Notes: generated from the sequence alone by a model not told the origin. 64,000 nucleotides of DNA from Solirubrobacter phytolaccae (GCF_027587195.1 NZ_JAPDDP010000005.1:62001-126000); one strand, 5' to 3'; positions 9,697 to 19,324 are shown, counted from the stretch's first letter. Translations and numbers: made by a program.

Positions 9697-10272
9697 GTGC
9701 CGGCCGACCGAATGCGCGCCTCAGACGCGGAACGCGAGCAGACCGTCGGGTTCCTTCGCGACGCCGTGGGTGAGGGGCGCCTGGACATGGACGAGTTCAC
9801 CGAGCGCACGACCCAGGCGTACCTGGCCAAGACCCGCGGTGAGCTGCTCGTGCTGCTGGACGACATCCCGGCCGCCCAGCTCGCCGCTCCGCCGCCGCCC
9901 GCGCCGTCCCCGGACCGCGGGCTTCCACGGATCCCCGGACGCTTCGGGTTCAGCGCGCGTTGGGTCGCGCCGACCGACCGCCGGCGGGCCGCAACCGACC
10001 TGGAGGAGTTCGTCGCGCCGCTGATGCGGACGCACGGCTACGCGCTCGTGCACGGCGGCGAGGCGCTCAAGGTCTTCGCACGCGAGCGCCGACCGCTCTG
10101 GACCTACGTGGTCGCGGTCGTGTTCTTCCCGATCGGGTTGCTCGCGCTGCTGCACAAGGAGCGCGCGCAGATCGTGTTCGAGCTGCGGGAGCGCGGCGAG
10201 GAGACGCTGATCTCGGTGAGCGGCGATGCGCCGCTCGCGATCCGGCGCGGGCTCAGCGCGCTCGAGCGCTGA
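9697..10272 (+). CDS. DUF1707 domain membrane protein
   Basis: About 191 residues. The N-terminal DUF1707 segment is clear (MRASDAEREQTVGFLRDAV, GRLDMDEFTERT), followed by a Pro-rich linker, a soluble middle part and one membrane helix near 140-160. DUF1707 is a short SHOCT-like helical module common in actinobacterial membrane proteins; its role is unknown. GGAGG at 9690-9694 sits 2 nt before the GTG at 9697 and 17 nt before an ATG at 9712, so the start is uncertain. The 3' end overlaps the convergent idi gene by 20 bp. Confidence 0.8.
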   Translation: MPADRMRASDAEREQTVGFLRDAVGEGRLDMDEFTERTTQAYLAKTRGELLVLLDDIPAAQLAAPPPPAPSPDRGLPRIPGRFGFSARWVAPTDRRRAATDLEEFVAPLMRTHGYALVHGGEALKVFARERRPLWTYVVAVVFFPIGLLALLHKERAQIVFELRERGEETLISVSGDAPLAIRRGLSALER

Positions 10273-10771
10273 CGATCTCCCAGGCGGGCGGGAACCATGC
10301 CGTGAACTCGGTCTCGCGGGCGCGGGCGATCCACTCGTCCAGCTCGGCGACCGGGACGAAGCGCCACTCGACGACCTCGTCCGGGTCGGGCGACGGGTCG
10401 ACGGAGATCTCGCACACGAGCAGGTGGTCGAGCTCGTTCTCGACCAGGTCGGCGAGCTCGGCGCGGTAGCGGAGAATCCCGACCTCGCGCAGCTCGCCCG
10501 CTTCGATGCCGAGCTCCTCGCGGAAGCGGCGGGCGGCGGCGGCCTCGGTGGTCTCGCCCGGGCGGGGATGGCCGCAGGCGGAGTTCGTCCACAGGCCGGG
10601 GGAGTGGTACTTGCCGAGCGCGCGGCGCTGCAGCAGCAGCTCGCCCGCCGGGTTGAAGGCGAAGACCGAGAACGCGCGGTGCAGCTCACCGGTCTGGTGC
10701 ACGGCGAGCTTCTCGCCGACCCCCAGCTCGCGGTCGTCCTCGTCGATCAGCACCACGCTCTCCTCAGGCAC
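10253..10771 (-). CDS. idi: Isopentenyl-diphosphate delta-isomerase, type 1
   Basis: A 172-residue Nudix-fold enzyme that interconverts IPP and DMAPP, the C5 units of isoprenoids. Key features are the catalytic Cys in TNSACGHPR, the Nudix-like GETTEAAAARRFREELGI, and the catalytic Glu in VENELDHLL. The length fits the type 1 family. It stands alone here, well separated from the polyprenyl synthase at 33436, but it would feed the same precursor pool. Confidence 0.93.
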   Translation of the reverse strand: MPEESVVLIDEDDRELGVGEKLAVHQTGELHRAFSVFAFNPAGELLLQRRALGKYHSPGLWTNSACGHPRPGETTEAAAARRFREELGIEAGELREVGILRYRAELADLVENELDHLLVCEISVDPSPDPDEVVEWRFVPVAELDEWIARARETEFTAWFPPAWEIVSARAR

Positions 10772-10784
10772 GAGCGAGACCCTA

Positions 10785-10817
10785 GCCGAGGCCCGAGGCG
10801 AAACCCCGGGCCTCGGC
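10785..10817 (-). terminator. Hairpin terminator after the epoxide hydrolase gene
   Basis: A perfect 11-bp stem (GCCGAGGCCCG with its complement) around an 11-nt loop lies just past the stop of the epoxide hydrolase. There is no clear T tract. Part of its sequence recurs at the 12958-12985 terminator. Confidence 0.6.
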
Positions 10818-10825
10818 CGAATGTT

Positions 10826-11965
10826 CTACGGGCGAGCCGCGCGCCCGGCGTAGAACTCACGCACCGCGCGCACGAGCTCGTCCGGCACCTCCATCGCGGC
10901 GAAGTGGCCGCCGCGGGGGTGCTCGGTCCACGAGACGATGTTGGTGTTGTCGCGCTCGGCGAAGGGGCGGATCGTCTTGAAGTCGTCGGCGAACACGGCG
11001 ACGCCGATCGGGCCGTCGTTCACGCGCACGGGGACGTCCTTCTCGACGTGGTGCAGGAGCACGGCGCCGGCGGAGGTGTTGGTCAGCCACTGCAGGCTGA
11101 CCTGCAGCAGCACCTGCTCAGGGGTCATCAGGCTGGTGCCGTTGCCGAAGTTCTCGAAGAGCTCGTGGTAGGCAAGCAGCCCGATGGGGGAGTCGCTCAG
11201 CGCCGCGGCGATCGTGAGCGGGCGCTTGGCGTTCATGTCGGCATAGCCGTTGACCGTCTGGAACCAGCCGGCGAACTCGAGCGCCGCGTAGTCGTCGGGG
11301 CCCACGCCCTCGAACTCGGCGGGGTCGCCGGACGGGAACGAGAACAGCTGCAGCACGTGCGCGCCGAGGAACCCGTCCGGGTTGGAGATCGCGAGCTCGC
11401 GGGAGAGCATCGCGCCGCCGTCGGACCCGTGCGCGCCGTAGCGCTCGTACCCGAGGCCGCGCATGAGCCGGTCGAACGCCCGCGCCGTGCGTTCCAGCGT
11501 CCAGTCGGTGGACGACAGCGGCGTGCTGAAGCCCATCCCGGGCAGGCTCGGGATGACGAGGTGGAACGCGTCCTCGGCGCGGCCGCCGTGCGCGGTCGGG
11601 TCGCTGAGCGGGCCGATGACGTCGAGGAAGTCCGCGAACGAGCCGGGGTAGGTGTGGGTGAGCAGCAGCGGCGTCGCGTCCGCGTGCGGCGAGACGACGT
11701 GCAGGAAGTGGAAGGTCTGGCCGTCGATCTCCGTGCGGAACTGCGGGTGGGCGTTCATCCGCGCCTCGTGCGTGCGCCAGTCGAACTCGGTGCGCCAGCG
11801 CTCGACCAGCGGGCGCAGGTAGGAGACGGGCGTGCCCTGGGTCCAGCCGGCGCCTGGCCACTCGGCGGCGAAGCGGGTCCGGGCCAGGCGGGCCTGCAGG
11901 TCGTCCAGCGCGTCCTGCGGGATGTCGATGGTGAAGGGCTCGATCTCCAGCGCGGTGTTCGTCAT
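10826..11965 (-). CDS. Epoxide hydrolase, alpha/beta fold with N-terminal EHN domain
   Basis: 379 residues. The N-terminal epoxide-hydrolase segment ([20 protein letters not shown]) is followed by an alpha/beta hydrolase core. The nucleophile elbow is GSDGG (Asp near residue 180) and the catalytic His lies in GGHFAAME (near 352). The family opens epoxides to diols through an Asp-ester intermediate; the substrate cannot be told. It is divergent from a WYL-family regulator only 25 bp away, its likely controller. ATG at 11965 is chosen over an in-frame TTG at 11974. Confidence 0.88.
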   Translation of the reverse strand: MTNTALEIEPFTIDIPQDALDDLQARLARTRFAAEWPGAGWTQGTPVSYLRPLVERWRTEFDWRTHEARMNAHPQFRTEIDGQTFHFLHVVSPHADATPLLLTHTYPGSFADFLDVIGPLSDPTAHGGRAEDAFHLVIPSLPGMGFSTPLSSTDWTLERTARAFDRLMRGLGYERYGAHGSDGGAMLSRELAISNPDGFLGAHVLQLFSFPSGDPAEFEGVGPDDYAALEFAGWFQTVNGYADMNAKRPLTIAAALSDSPIGLLAYHELFENFGNGTSLMTPEQVLLQVSLQWLTNTSAGAVLLHHVEKDVPVRVNDGPIGVAVFADDFKTIRPFAERDNTNIVSWTEHPRGGHFAAMEVPDELVRAVREFYAGRAARP

Positions 11966-11976
11966 GAACGGCAAGG

Positions 11977-11982
11977 TATGCT
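11977..11982 (+). promoter_or_regulatory. -10 element of the WYL regulator gene
   Basis: TATGCT ends 8 nt before the GTG at 11991, in the 25-bp gap between two divergent genes, so both promoters must overlap coding DNA. No convincing -35 box is visible. Confidence 0.4.
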
Positions 11983-11990
11983 CAATTCAG

Positions 11991-12971
11991 GTGCAAAACG
12001 TTCCGCAATCGACCTCGAGTCGGCTCCTGCTGCTGCTGGGCTACCTGCAGAGCCAGCCGGTCTGGAGCGGCCCTGACCTCGTCGGGCTGCTCGGCGTGAC
12101 CGATCGGACGCTGCGCAAGGACATCGAGCGACTCCGCGGACTGGGCTATCCGGTCGACGCGACGCGCGGCCCCGGCGGCGGCTACCGGCTGGGCCGGCAC
12201 GGCCAGCTGCCCCCGCTGCTGCTCAGCGACGACGAAGCGGTCGCCGTGGCCATCGGGCTCGGGAGCGCCGGCGTCGCCCCGGGCTTGGCGGACGCGAGCG
12301 CCGCGGCGATGGCCAAGCTCGAGCGGACGCTGCCGGACCGGCTCCAACGCCGTGTCCGGGCGATCCACGCCAGCACCGAAGCCGGGCCGGCCAACACCGG
12401 CACCAACGAGCCGGAGGTGCCGGTCGACCCGGACCTGCTGGCTCAGCTGGCCGCCGCCATCAGCGGCCGCGACGGCGTGCGCTTCTCCTACGACGGCACC
12501 GAGGGACCGGTCACCGCCGACCCCTACCGGCTCGTGAGCTGGCGGCAACGCTGGTACCTCGTCGCCCGCGAGCAGCCCGGCCGCGAGTGGCGCGTGTACC
12601 GCGTCGACTGGATGCGCCTGCGCTTCCCCGGCGGCGCCCGGTTCGCACCCGCCCCGCTCGAAGGCGGCGACTACGCCGCGTTCGTCCTGCGCGACGTCGC
12701 CTCGACCGGCTGGAAGGTCCACGCCCGCATCCTCGTCGACGCTCCCGCCCAGGACGTGCTCGACCGGATCAACCCCGCGGTCGGCGTCGTGGAGACCGTC
12801 GACGACGGCCATTGCGTCCTCGTCACCGGCGCCGACACCCTCGAGACCGTCGCCGTCTGGATCGGCATGCTCGGGATCGACTTCCACGTGAGCGAGCCGC
12901 CCGAGCTCGTCGAGCACCTGCGGGTCCTGGCGCAGCGCTACGCGCGGTCCGTGCCAGGAGGCCCGGGGTGA
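11991..12971 (+). CDS. WYL-domain transcriptional regulator (DeoR-type HTH)
   Basis: 326 residues. The N-terminal winged helix (SSRLLLLLGYLQSQPVWSG, then TLRKDIERLRGLGYPV) is followed by a WYL domain (RWYLVAREQPGREWRVYRVDW) and a C-terminal WCX-like part. WYL regulators often sense nucleic acid or small ligands. Its divergent position next to the epoxide hydrolase, with almost no gap, suggests local control. The stop codon sits in the loop of the terminator hairpin. Confidence 0.88.
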   Translation: MQNVPQSTSSRLLLLLGYLQSQPVWSGPDLVGLLGVTDRTLRKDIERLRGLGYPVDATRGPGGGYRLGRHGQLPPLLLSDDEAVAVAIGLGSAGVAPGLADASAAAMAKLERTLPDRLQRRVRAIHASTEAGPANTGTNEPEVPVDPDLLAQLAAAISGRDGVRFSYDGTEGPVTADPYRLVSWRQRWYLVAREQPGREWRVYRVDWMRLRFPGGARFAPAPLEGGDYAAFVLRDVASTGWKVHARILVDAPAQDVLDRINPAVGVVETVDDGHCVLVTGADTLETVAVWIGMLGIDFHVSEPPELVEHLRVLAQRYARSVPGGPG

Positions 12972-12985
12972 TCGCCCCGGGCCTC
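12958..12985. terminator. Bidirectional terminator hairpin
   Basis: An 11-bp perfect stem (GAGGCCCGGGG / CCCCGGGCCTC) with a 6-nt loop stands between two convergent genes, so it can serve both. CCCCGGGCCTCGGC and the flank up to the next stop codon closely repeat the sequence at 10804-10831. Confidence 0.7.
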
Positions 12986-12995
12986 GGCACATGAT

Positions 12996-15191
12996 CTACG
13001 GGTTTGTGGTGCTCAGCGTGAAGGTGAGCGTCTTGCTGTACGTGCCCGTGCGCAGCGCGTCGGTCTTGCTGACCGCCTGCTTGAAGGTCACCGGGACCTT
13101 CTCGTTGGACGTCGGGCCGGTCCAGGTCTTGACGGTGCCGAGACCCTGCAGCGGCTGCGGCAGGGTGAAGGAGCCGTTGACGAGGAAGCCCGGCGTGGTG
13201 CCGGCGTCGGCGACGCTGAGCGCCGCGTCACCCGCGGTGGAGATGACGGTCGCCTCGGTGGTGGCCGTGTACTCCTTGTCGACGCCCGGCGTGAACGCGC
13301 CGAACGTGGCCGGCGTGCCGAGCGTCAGGGCGAGCGTGGCCGCGACCGTGCCGCCCGGGGTGCCCGTGACGGCCGTGCTGTTGATGACGTAGGCGACGGT
13401 CTTCGTGGTCGTGTTGCCGGCCTTGTCGACGGCGGTGACCGTGTAGGACGCGGGACCGATCTTGGACGTGTCCAGGTTCGTCGTCGCGCTCGTGCACGAG
13501 TCCACGCCGAGGCCCTCGTCGGCGCAGCTGAACGCGGCCGGGACGGTCGAGTTCTGCAGGTAGCCGACGCCCTCGTTGGACGACGTCACCGTGGGGGCGA
13601 CGTTGTCGGCCGTGATCGCGCCGATCTGGGTCTGCGGGTTCGAGTACGCGACCGTGTTCGCCCGGTCGGTGAACGAGTTGTCGAGATCCCAGACCATGAG
13701 GCCGCGGTAGATGTCGGCCTCGTAGATCTTGCCGTTGTACCAGTAGGTCGACCAGTCGCCGCCGTCCGGGTAGCCGTCGCTGCCGTACGTGGTGGTCTTG
13801 GGCAGCGCCTTGGGGTCGGCGTAGGCGATGACCTTCGGCGCGGCCGGCTGCGAGTAGTCGATCACGTTGATGCCGGCCTGGTAGTTGCCGGACACGAGGA
13901 AGTTGCCACCCTTGGTGGGCACGGTGTTGAAGTTGTGCCAGGTGCAGTTCTGGGTCGAGTCCTGCTCACGCGGCATCTGGACCGTCGAGATCTGGTCGCC
14001 GGTCGCGGCGTTGAGGATGAACAGCGACTTGAAGTGCGCCGAGTCGATGGGCTCGCAGCTTGCCTGGACACCGCCGCCCGGCTCATGGCCGAACACGACG
14101 GTCTTGCCGTCGTAGCTGAACGTGGCCGAGTGACCGCCGCTGGCCATCATGTTCTTCGACCACAGCTGGATCGGGTTCTCGATGCCGCCCGGCAGCGTCG
14201 GATCGATCGTGGTGTCGAACTTGAACAGCGTGATGCCGTTGCCGCCGGCGCAGGACGCGAGGCTGTTCGCGCCGTTGAGGAAGACCGTGTTGTCGTGGCA
14301 CTGGCGGCCGGCCGGCGCCTGCTTGACGTACTCGGCCTGGGTCGGATCCGAGATCTTGATCTTCAGGACGTCCATCCACGTGCAGGTGCTGCTCGAGCCG
14401 CCGTTGTAGATGTACAGCGCGTCGTTGGCCGGCGACGGCACGGCCGTGGCCGTGTGCGAGCCGCAGCCCTTGCGCGGCACGTCGTTGACGCCGAAGCGCA
14501 GCCCCTGCTTGCCGTCCGCCGGGTTGTTGCCGACGTCGATCATGACCGGGTTGGTCGGGTCGGTGATGTCGAAGAGGTGGACGCCCTCGAAGCCCACGCC
14601 GACGAGCGTGCCGCCGCAGGACTGCGTCGCGGCACCGTCGGCCCTGGTCGCGGAGTCCCACGAGCGCACGAGGATGTTGCCGTAGACGACGACGTCGCCC
14701 TGGGAGGTCGTGCAGCTCTTGTTCAGGTGCACCTGCTTGGGCTTCGACGGGTCCTTGATGTCGATCACGACGAAGCCGTCGTTGGTGCCCATGTACGCGT
14801 AGTCGCCCTGGAACGCGAGATCCGAGTTGTACGGGCTCGGCAGGTACGGGATCACGTTCGCCGAGTAGCCGACCGGCGTCATGTTCGGCGAGTACTCGAA
14901 CTCGCTCACCATCTGCTCGAACGTCGGGTCGTCGGCGATCGTCACGCCCGCGGCGCGCGCCTTGGCCAGCGTCGAGGTGACCGCGCCGCCTTCGCCGCCG
15001 CACTCGTGCGCGAAGTCCGGGCGGTGCATGCCGACCCAGGTCGCGCTGTTGACCGACAGGAAGCTCTTGTTCGCCGCGGCCTTCGCGTTGGCGCTCGCGC
15101 ACGGATGCGCGATCGCCGACGATGGCGCACACAACGCTAACGCCAGCACCGATCCAGCACCTGCCAAGGCGGCCCTCATCGCCTTATGCAT
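12996..15191 (-). CDS. Exported LVIVD-repeat propeller with shared C-terminal domain
   Basis: 731 residues with a signal peptide (ending SSAIAHP). The body is a beta-propeller with LVIVD-type repeats (DGFVVIDIKDPSKPKQV, GVHLFDITDPTNPVMI, GINVIDYSQPAAPKVI). Several paired Cys suggest disulphides outside the cell. A small Ig-like domain follows (about 555-610), then the roughly 110-residue C-terminal domain ending TLTFTLSTTNP that it shares with the genes at 8384 and 39959. No catalytic motif is seen. It is probably an abundant surface or secreted binding protein. Confidence 0.88.
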   Translation of the reverse strand: MHKAMRAALAGAGSVLALALCAPSSAIAHPCASANAKAAANKSFLSVNSATWVGMHRPDFAHECGGEGGAVTSTLAKARAAGVTIADDPTFEQMVSEFEYSPNMTPVGYSANVIPYLPSPYNSDLAFQGDYAYMGTNDGFVVIDIKDPSKPKQVHLNKSCTTSQGDVVVYGNILVRSWDSATRADGAATQSCGGTLVGVGFEGVHLFDITDPTNPVMIDVGNNPADGKQGLRFGVNDVPRKGCGSHTATAVPSPANDALYIYNGGSSSTCTWMDVLKIKISDPTQAEYVKQAPAGRQCHDNTVFLNGANSLASCAGGNGITLFKFDTTIDPTLPGGIENPIQLWSKNMMASGGHSATFSYDGKTVVFGHEPGGGVQASCEPIDSAHFKSLFILNAATGDQISTVQMPREQDSTQNCTWHNFNTVPTKGGNFLVSGNYQAGINVIDYSQPAAPKVIAYADPKALPKTTTYGSDGYPDGGDWSTYWYNGKIYEADIYRGLMVWDLDNSFTDRANTVAYSNPQTQIGAITADNVAPTVTSSNEGVGYLQNSTVPAAFSCADEGLGVDSCTSATTNLDTSKIGPASYTVTAVDKAGNTTTKTVAYVINSTAVTGTPGGTVAATLALTLGTPATFGAFTPGVDKEYTATTEATVISTAGDAALSVADAGTTPGFLVNGSFTLPQPLQGLGTVKTWTGPTSNEKVPVTFKQAVSKTDALRTGTYSKTLTFTLSTTNP

Positions 15192-15308
15192 CAGTAGTCC
15201 CTCTCTCGTTGAAGTACTCCTCCTAAAGACGACCTAATCAGGTTCTCATCAAGCGGTGCAAGCGGCCGGGCGTGCACCTGTCTCCACAGTTGCGAACATG
15301 CATAGGCG

Positions 15309-16121
15309 ATGGCCGATCCTCCCCTGACCCCGCGCGAAGCCGTGGCGGCGATGCGCATCCACGCGCCGACCGAGCGCAACCCGAAGCTCTCCCGCTTCCT
15401 CGAGAACGCCAACGCGAACGACAAGCTCAAGGCGCGCTGGCACATGCAGCAGGTCACGGCGACCCGGATGGACATGAACGACCACTCCTGGGTGCACCTG
15501 CAGATCGTGCTCAACCGGGCACTGCACCTGTTCCGGCTCCTGCACCGCGCGGGCCTGGAGTCCTCGATGGAGAAGGACTTCGACCTCTCGCACAAGGACG
15601 CCGAGGTGGTGATCGCGGGCGGCTGCCTGCTGCACGACCTCGGGATGTCGATCCACCGGATCGACCACGAGGTGTACAGCCTCCACCTCGCCGCCGATCT
15701 GCTGCCGGAGCTGCTCGGGAACGTCTACGAGGAGCCGGAGCGGACGGTCGTCGCGGCGGAGATCACGCACGCGATCATCGGCCACCGCAAGGGCGGGCGC
15801 CCGCTCACGCTCGAGGCCGGCATCGTCCGCGTCGCGGACGCGCTCGACATGGAGCAGGGCCGCTCACGCGTCGCGTTCGAGACCAGCCTGCCGAACATCC
15901 ACTCGCTGTCGGCGGCCGCGATCGACGAGGTCCGGATCGTTCCCGGCTCCGAGCGCGCCGTGCGCGTCGAAGTGGCGATGAACAACTCCGCGGGCGTGTT
16001 CCAGCTCGACGAGCTGATGGCGACGAAACTGCGCGGATCGGGCCTCGAACCTCACGTCGAGCTGATCGCGCGCATCGACGCCGAGCACGAAAAGCGATTG
16101 CTCAAGGTCTACCAGATATAG
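15309..16121 (+). CDS. HD-domain phosphohydrolase
   Basis: 270 residues. The HD metal site is visible: His in DHSWVHLQIVLNRA, the HD pair in GCLLHDLGMSIH, and Asp in VRVADALDMEQGRSR. The C-terminal third is a beta-rich partner domain (IDEVRIVPGSERAVRVEVAM). Such proteins hydrolyse nucleotides or related phosphomonoesters; the substrate is unknown. The gene is divergent from the large LVIVD gene. Confidence 0.85.
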   Translation: MADPPLTPREAVAAMRIHAPTERNPKLSRFLENANANDKLKARWHMQQVTATRMDMNDHSWVHLQIVLNRALHLFRLLHRAGLESSMEKDFDLSHKDAEVVIAGGCLLHDLGMSIHRIDHEVYSLHLAADLLPELLGNVYEEPERTVVAAEITHAIIGHRKGGRPLTLEAGIVRVADALDMEQGRSRVAFETSLPNIHSLSAAAIDEVRIVPGSERAVRVEVAMNNSAGVFQLDELMATKLRGSGLEPHVELIARIDAEHEKRLLKVYQI

Positions 16122-16149
16122 GTGTGGGCGAGCCGGGGATATCGCTCTC

Positions 16150-16647
16150 ATGCTCCGGCCACTGCTGCTCGCGCTCACCGCGCTGTTGTTCGCCGCTCCT
16201 GCCGCCCAGGCGTGCATCGACCAGCCGCTCTCGAAGCCGTTCACGCCCTGGCTGGACTACGCCCACTACCAGGCCGCGCCCGAGGACTGGACCCTCGACG
16301 GCGCGGCGTTCACCGGCGGCGGACACCCGTGGGGCGGCGGCAACGAGTCGCTCAGCATCCCCGCGGGGGCGAGCGCCATCACCGATCCCGTCTGCATCAC
16401 GCTCGTGCACCCGACGCTGCGCTTCTTCGCGCGCGGTACCGGCACGCTGACCGTCTCGGTGATCGCCGCCGGCGGACTCGAGCTGCCGGTCGGCGTCGTG
16501 CTCGGCACGGGCGGCTGGTCACCGTCGCCGGTCCTGCCGATCGTCCTGAACCTGCTGGGCGAGCAGGACGTGCGCTTCCGGTTCACCAGCGCGCTCGGCG
16601 CGTTCCGGATCGACGACGTCTGGATCGACCCTTACTCCAAAGGCTAA
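16150..16647 (+). CDS. Exported beta-sandwich protein (hypothetical)
   Basis: 165 residues with a clean signal peptide (LLLALTALLFAAPAAQAC). The mature part has the look of a carbohydrate-binding-type beta-sandwich (WTLDGAAFTGGGHPWGGG, SLSIPAGASA, VRFRFTSALGAFRIDDVWID). From memory, similar short exported proteins recur in Solirubrobacterales. There is no catalytic motif. It lies 28 bp downstream of the HD gene and may be co-transcribed. Confidence 0.75.
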   Translation: MLRPLLLALTALLFAAPAAQACIDQPLSKPFTPWLDYAHYQAAPEDWTLDGAAFTGGGHPWGGGNESLSIPAGASAITDPVCITLVHPTLRFFARGTGTLTVSVIAAGGLELPVGVVLGTGGWSPSPVLPIVLNLLGEQDVRFRFTSALGAFRIDDVWIDPYSKG

Positions 16648-16704
16648 GCCCGGACCCACCGATCCCCGCGGCGTCTCGCCGCCGTATGCACCGCCCCTGG
16701 CCGA

Positions 16705-16748
16705 CCGGCCGGGCCACGAAGGACACCGCCCTGCGTCGGCCCGGCCGG
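16705..16748. terminator. Large inverted repeat between convergent genes
   Basis: Perfect 11-bp arms (CCGGCCGGGCC / GGCCCGGCCGG) are separated by 22 nt in the 153-bp gap between convergent genes. A smaller hairpin precedes it at 16668-16682. It probably terminates both transcripts. Confidence 0.5.
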
Positions 16749-16800
16749 CCGACCATGGACGGCACCTACGACGCCGAGCCATCCACGGGTCATCGATGGG

Positions 16801-19272
16801 TCAGGGCTGAACGCGGATCGCGAGCAGCGCGAGGTCGTCGCGCAGCGGGTCGGGCGCCTGCGCCGACAGGTGCTCGACGATTCCGCGCGCGTCGAGGCGG
16901 CGCGCGCCCGCGACCGCCGTGTCCAGCTGCGCGGGCGTCATCACGTGCGGGGCGCGGGCCTCGGTGAGGCCGTCCGTGTAGAGCACGAGCGCGTCACCCG
17001 GCGCGAGCCGCGTCGTGCGGTCGGCGGCCTCGGTCGTCTTCAGCAGGCCGACGACGGTTCCGAGCGCGCCGAGCTCCTGCACGAGCCCGGTCGCGCGCAG
17101 CACCCGTGGCGCGGGATGGCCGCCGCAGGCGACGGTGACCATGACCGCGTCGTCGAGCTCGATCCGCGCGCACGCGAGCGTCACGAACCGGTCCGCCTGC
17201 TGGCGCAGCATCGCGTCGTTCAGCCAACGCAGGACGTTCGCGGGGGAGCGGTGGCGCGTGACGGCCGCGCGGATCGTGTAGCGGACGAGCGCGGTCACGG
17301 CCGCGGCCTCCGCGCCCTTCCCGCACACGTCGCCGATGACCGCGAACCACTCGTTCCGGCCGAGCGGGAAGAGGTCGTAGAAGTCGCCGCCGACCTCGTT
17401 GATCTCGCCCGCCGGGCGGTACAGCGCGGCGGTGTCGAGGCCCGGGATCACCGGCAGCTCGGGCGGAAGCAGGGAGCGCTGGAGCGTGTGCGCGATCGCC
17501 TCGCGCTGGCGGTACAGGCGCGCGTTCTCAACGGCGTTGCCGACCCGCAGCGCGAGCTCGCCCCCGGTCGCGTGGTCGACCGCGCCACCGAGCAGCATCC
17601 GGCCCTCGTGGAGCGGGAACAGCACCGACGGCATGCCGATCCCGGCCCGGAAGCGTTGCGCGCCGTCGAGCTCGATCACGCACGCGCCGCCGAAGTGCGC
17701 GGCGGCGAGCCGCGTCACCTCCGGGAGCGTGCGGTCGAGCTGCAGCGAGCTCGCGAGCACACGCGAGGCCTCCGACAGGAACCGCTGGGACTCCTCCGCC
17801 TGCTTGATCTCCGTGATGTCCTCGATGACGCTGATCGCCAGGCGGGGATGCGCGCCTTCGAGCACCGGGCTGGCCTTCACGCGTGACCACCGGTGCGAGC
17901 GCTTGATCACGAGCGGCTCGGGCTCCTCGCCCTCGAACACATGGCTGCCGGGGAGGAGCGTGGGCGCGACGCCGAGCGCCTCGCCGAGGTTGGCGGCGCC
18001 GTTGAGCAGCCGCGTGGCCGCGCCGTTGGCGAACACGAGCCGGCCGTCCGGCCCCTCGGCCGCGATCGCGTCCGCGACGCCTTCCAGGATCGCCCGCAGC
18101 TCGGCCTCCTTGCGGCGCATCAGCTCCTCCAGCCGCAGGTTCTCGAGCGTCACCGCGGCCTGCGCCGCGAGGTGCTCGAGCAGGTCACGCTCGACCGCGC
18201 TGAACGGAGACCCCTCGCGCATGACCGCGAGCACGTGGCTGTGGCCGACGCCGATCGCGAGCGCGTTCGCCTGCGCCGCGCCGAGCGCGAGCTCCGCCAG
18301 CTCGAGCGCCGGGCCGACCTCGCCGATCGCCAGCCGCGGCTGCAGCCGCCCGTCCTCGGCGATGTCCGACAGCCGGCCCGCGTCGGCGTGCAACGCCTCG
18401 ACGGTGGTCGCGAGCAGGATCCCCTCCAGCCGCGCCCGGTCCTCGGGCTCGTCCCCGCGTTGCAGTCGCCCGGCCTGGCGGCGCAGGTCCTCGGCGCGGG
18501 CGTCGAGGGCACGGGTGGAGCGCCGGAACGCGCGCTCGAGCTCGAGCTCGTGCTCGATCCGCTCGCCGCGTTCCCGCGCGATCAGGCCGAGCAGCGCGGC
18601 GGGCGCGATCGCCAGCAGGTACGCGTACTCCTGCACCTCGGACACGCGCGCGGCGAGGTAGCCGATCGGAGCGAGCGTCGCGTCGATCACGTACACGAGC
18701 GCCAGCACCGGCAGCAGCTCCGCCGGGCTGATGCGCGAGCCGAACCACTCGCGCGCGGCGGACGCGGCGTAGTCGCCGGCGAACTGCGCGAGCAGCGCGA
18801 GCGCGAGCACCGCCAGCGTCGGTTCCCCGATGGCCACGACCACGAGCGCGGGACCGATCGCGTACCAGCCGTCGGCGACGACGACCGCGAGCCGCTCCGG
18901 ATGCGCGCGCTTGCGCAGGAGGTCTGGCAGCTCGCCGAGCACGGCGCCGAGCGTCACCAGCAGCGGCACCGCGGCGGCCGGGGTGAGGAACAGCATCGGC
19001 ACGAACACGACCTGCGTCGGCCGGATGAGCCCGGTGCCGAGCTGGAAGCGCACGCGCCGGACGAGCGCGTAGGAGAGCACCAGCAGCGCCGCCGTGCCCG
19101 CGGGCTCGGGGTCCGCGGTCGCGCCCATCACCGCCGCGATGACGAGGAACAGCCCGGCCGCGGCGAGCTCCGTCGTGCGCTCGGTGCGTGAGAGCCGTCG
19201 CGTGACCGCGGGCGTCCGTCGCTCGAGCAGCGTCTCGGCCAGCCCGGCGGCGGTTTTGAGCGCGGCGCCCAC
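16801..19272 (-). CDS. Membrane GAF/PAS SpoIIE-type serine phosphatase
   Basis: About 823 residues. Six or more N-terminal membrane helices (about 35-235) are followed by a coiled segment, a GAF-like domain (about 285-385), a PAS domain (GVADAIAAEGPDGRLVFANG, ending VIEDITEIKQAEE), a second GAF-like part and a PP2C/SpoIIE domain. The phosphatase has its metal-binding motifs GGDFYD, DVCGKG, YTDGLTEAR and RDDLALLAIR. Such proteins usually dephosphorylate anti-anti-sigma factors in partner-switching stress cascades; no anti-sigma gene is nearby. GTG at 19272 or TTG at 19278 could start it. Confidence 0.9.
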   Translation of the reverse strand: MGAALKTAAGLAETLLERRTPAVTRRLSRTERTTELAAAGLFLVIAAVMGATADPEPAGTAALLVLSYALVRRVRFQLGTGLIRPTQVVFVPMLFLTPAAAVPLLVTLGAVLGELPDLLRKRAHPERLAVVVADGWYAIGPALVVVAIGEPTLAVLALALLAQFAGDYAASAAREWFGSRISPAELLPVLALVYVIDATLAPIGYLAARVSEVQEYAYLLAIAPAALLGLIARERGERIEHELELERAFRRSTRALDARAEDLRRQAGRLQRGDEPEDRARLEGILLATTVEALHADAGRLSDIAEDGRLQPRLAIGEVGPALELAELALGAAQANALAIGVGHSHVLAVMREGSPFSAVERDLLEHLAAQAAVTLENLRLEELMRRKEAELRAILEGVADAIAAEGPDGRLVFANGAATRLLNGAANLGEALGVAPTLLPGSHVFEGEEPEPLVIKRSHRWSRVKASPVLEGAHPRLAISVIEDITEIKQAEESQRFLSEASRVLASSLQLDRTLPEVTRLAAAHFGGACVIELDGAQRFRAGIGMPSVLFPLHEGRMLLGGAVDHATGGELALRVGNAVENARLYRQREAIAHTLQRSLLPPELPVIPGLDTAALYRPAGEINEVGGDFYDLFPLGRNEWFAVIGDVCGKGAEAAAVTALVRYTIRAAVTRHRSPANVLRWLNDAMLRQQADRFVTLACARIELDDAVMVTVACGGHPAPRVLRATGLVQELGALGTVVGLLKTTEAADRTTRLAPGDALVLYTDGLTEARAPHVMTPAQLDTAVAGARRLDARGIVEHLSAQAPDPLRDDLALLAIRVQP

Positions 19273-19324
19273 GGTCAACGCGCAGTATCAAGAACCGCGC
19301 GCGTCCAATGTGTCAGTACGGAAA

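Noticed and set aside
15285-15305. A possible LexA box before the HD-domain gene
   Set aside because: Only the left half (CGAAC) is present; the right half has no GTTCG match.
16583-16782. Short frames between the exported beta-sandwich gene and the SpoIIE-type gene
   Set aside because: They overlap the large terminator repeat, and their Arg-rich translations lack ribosome sites.
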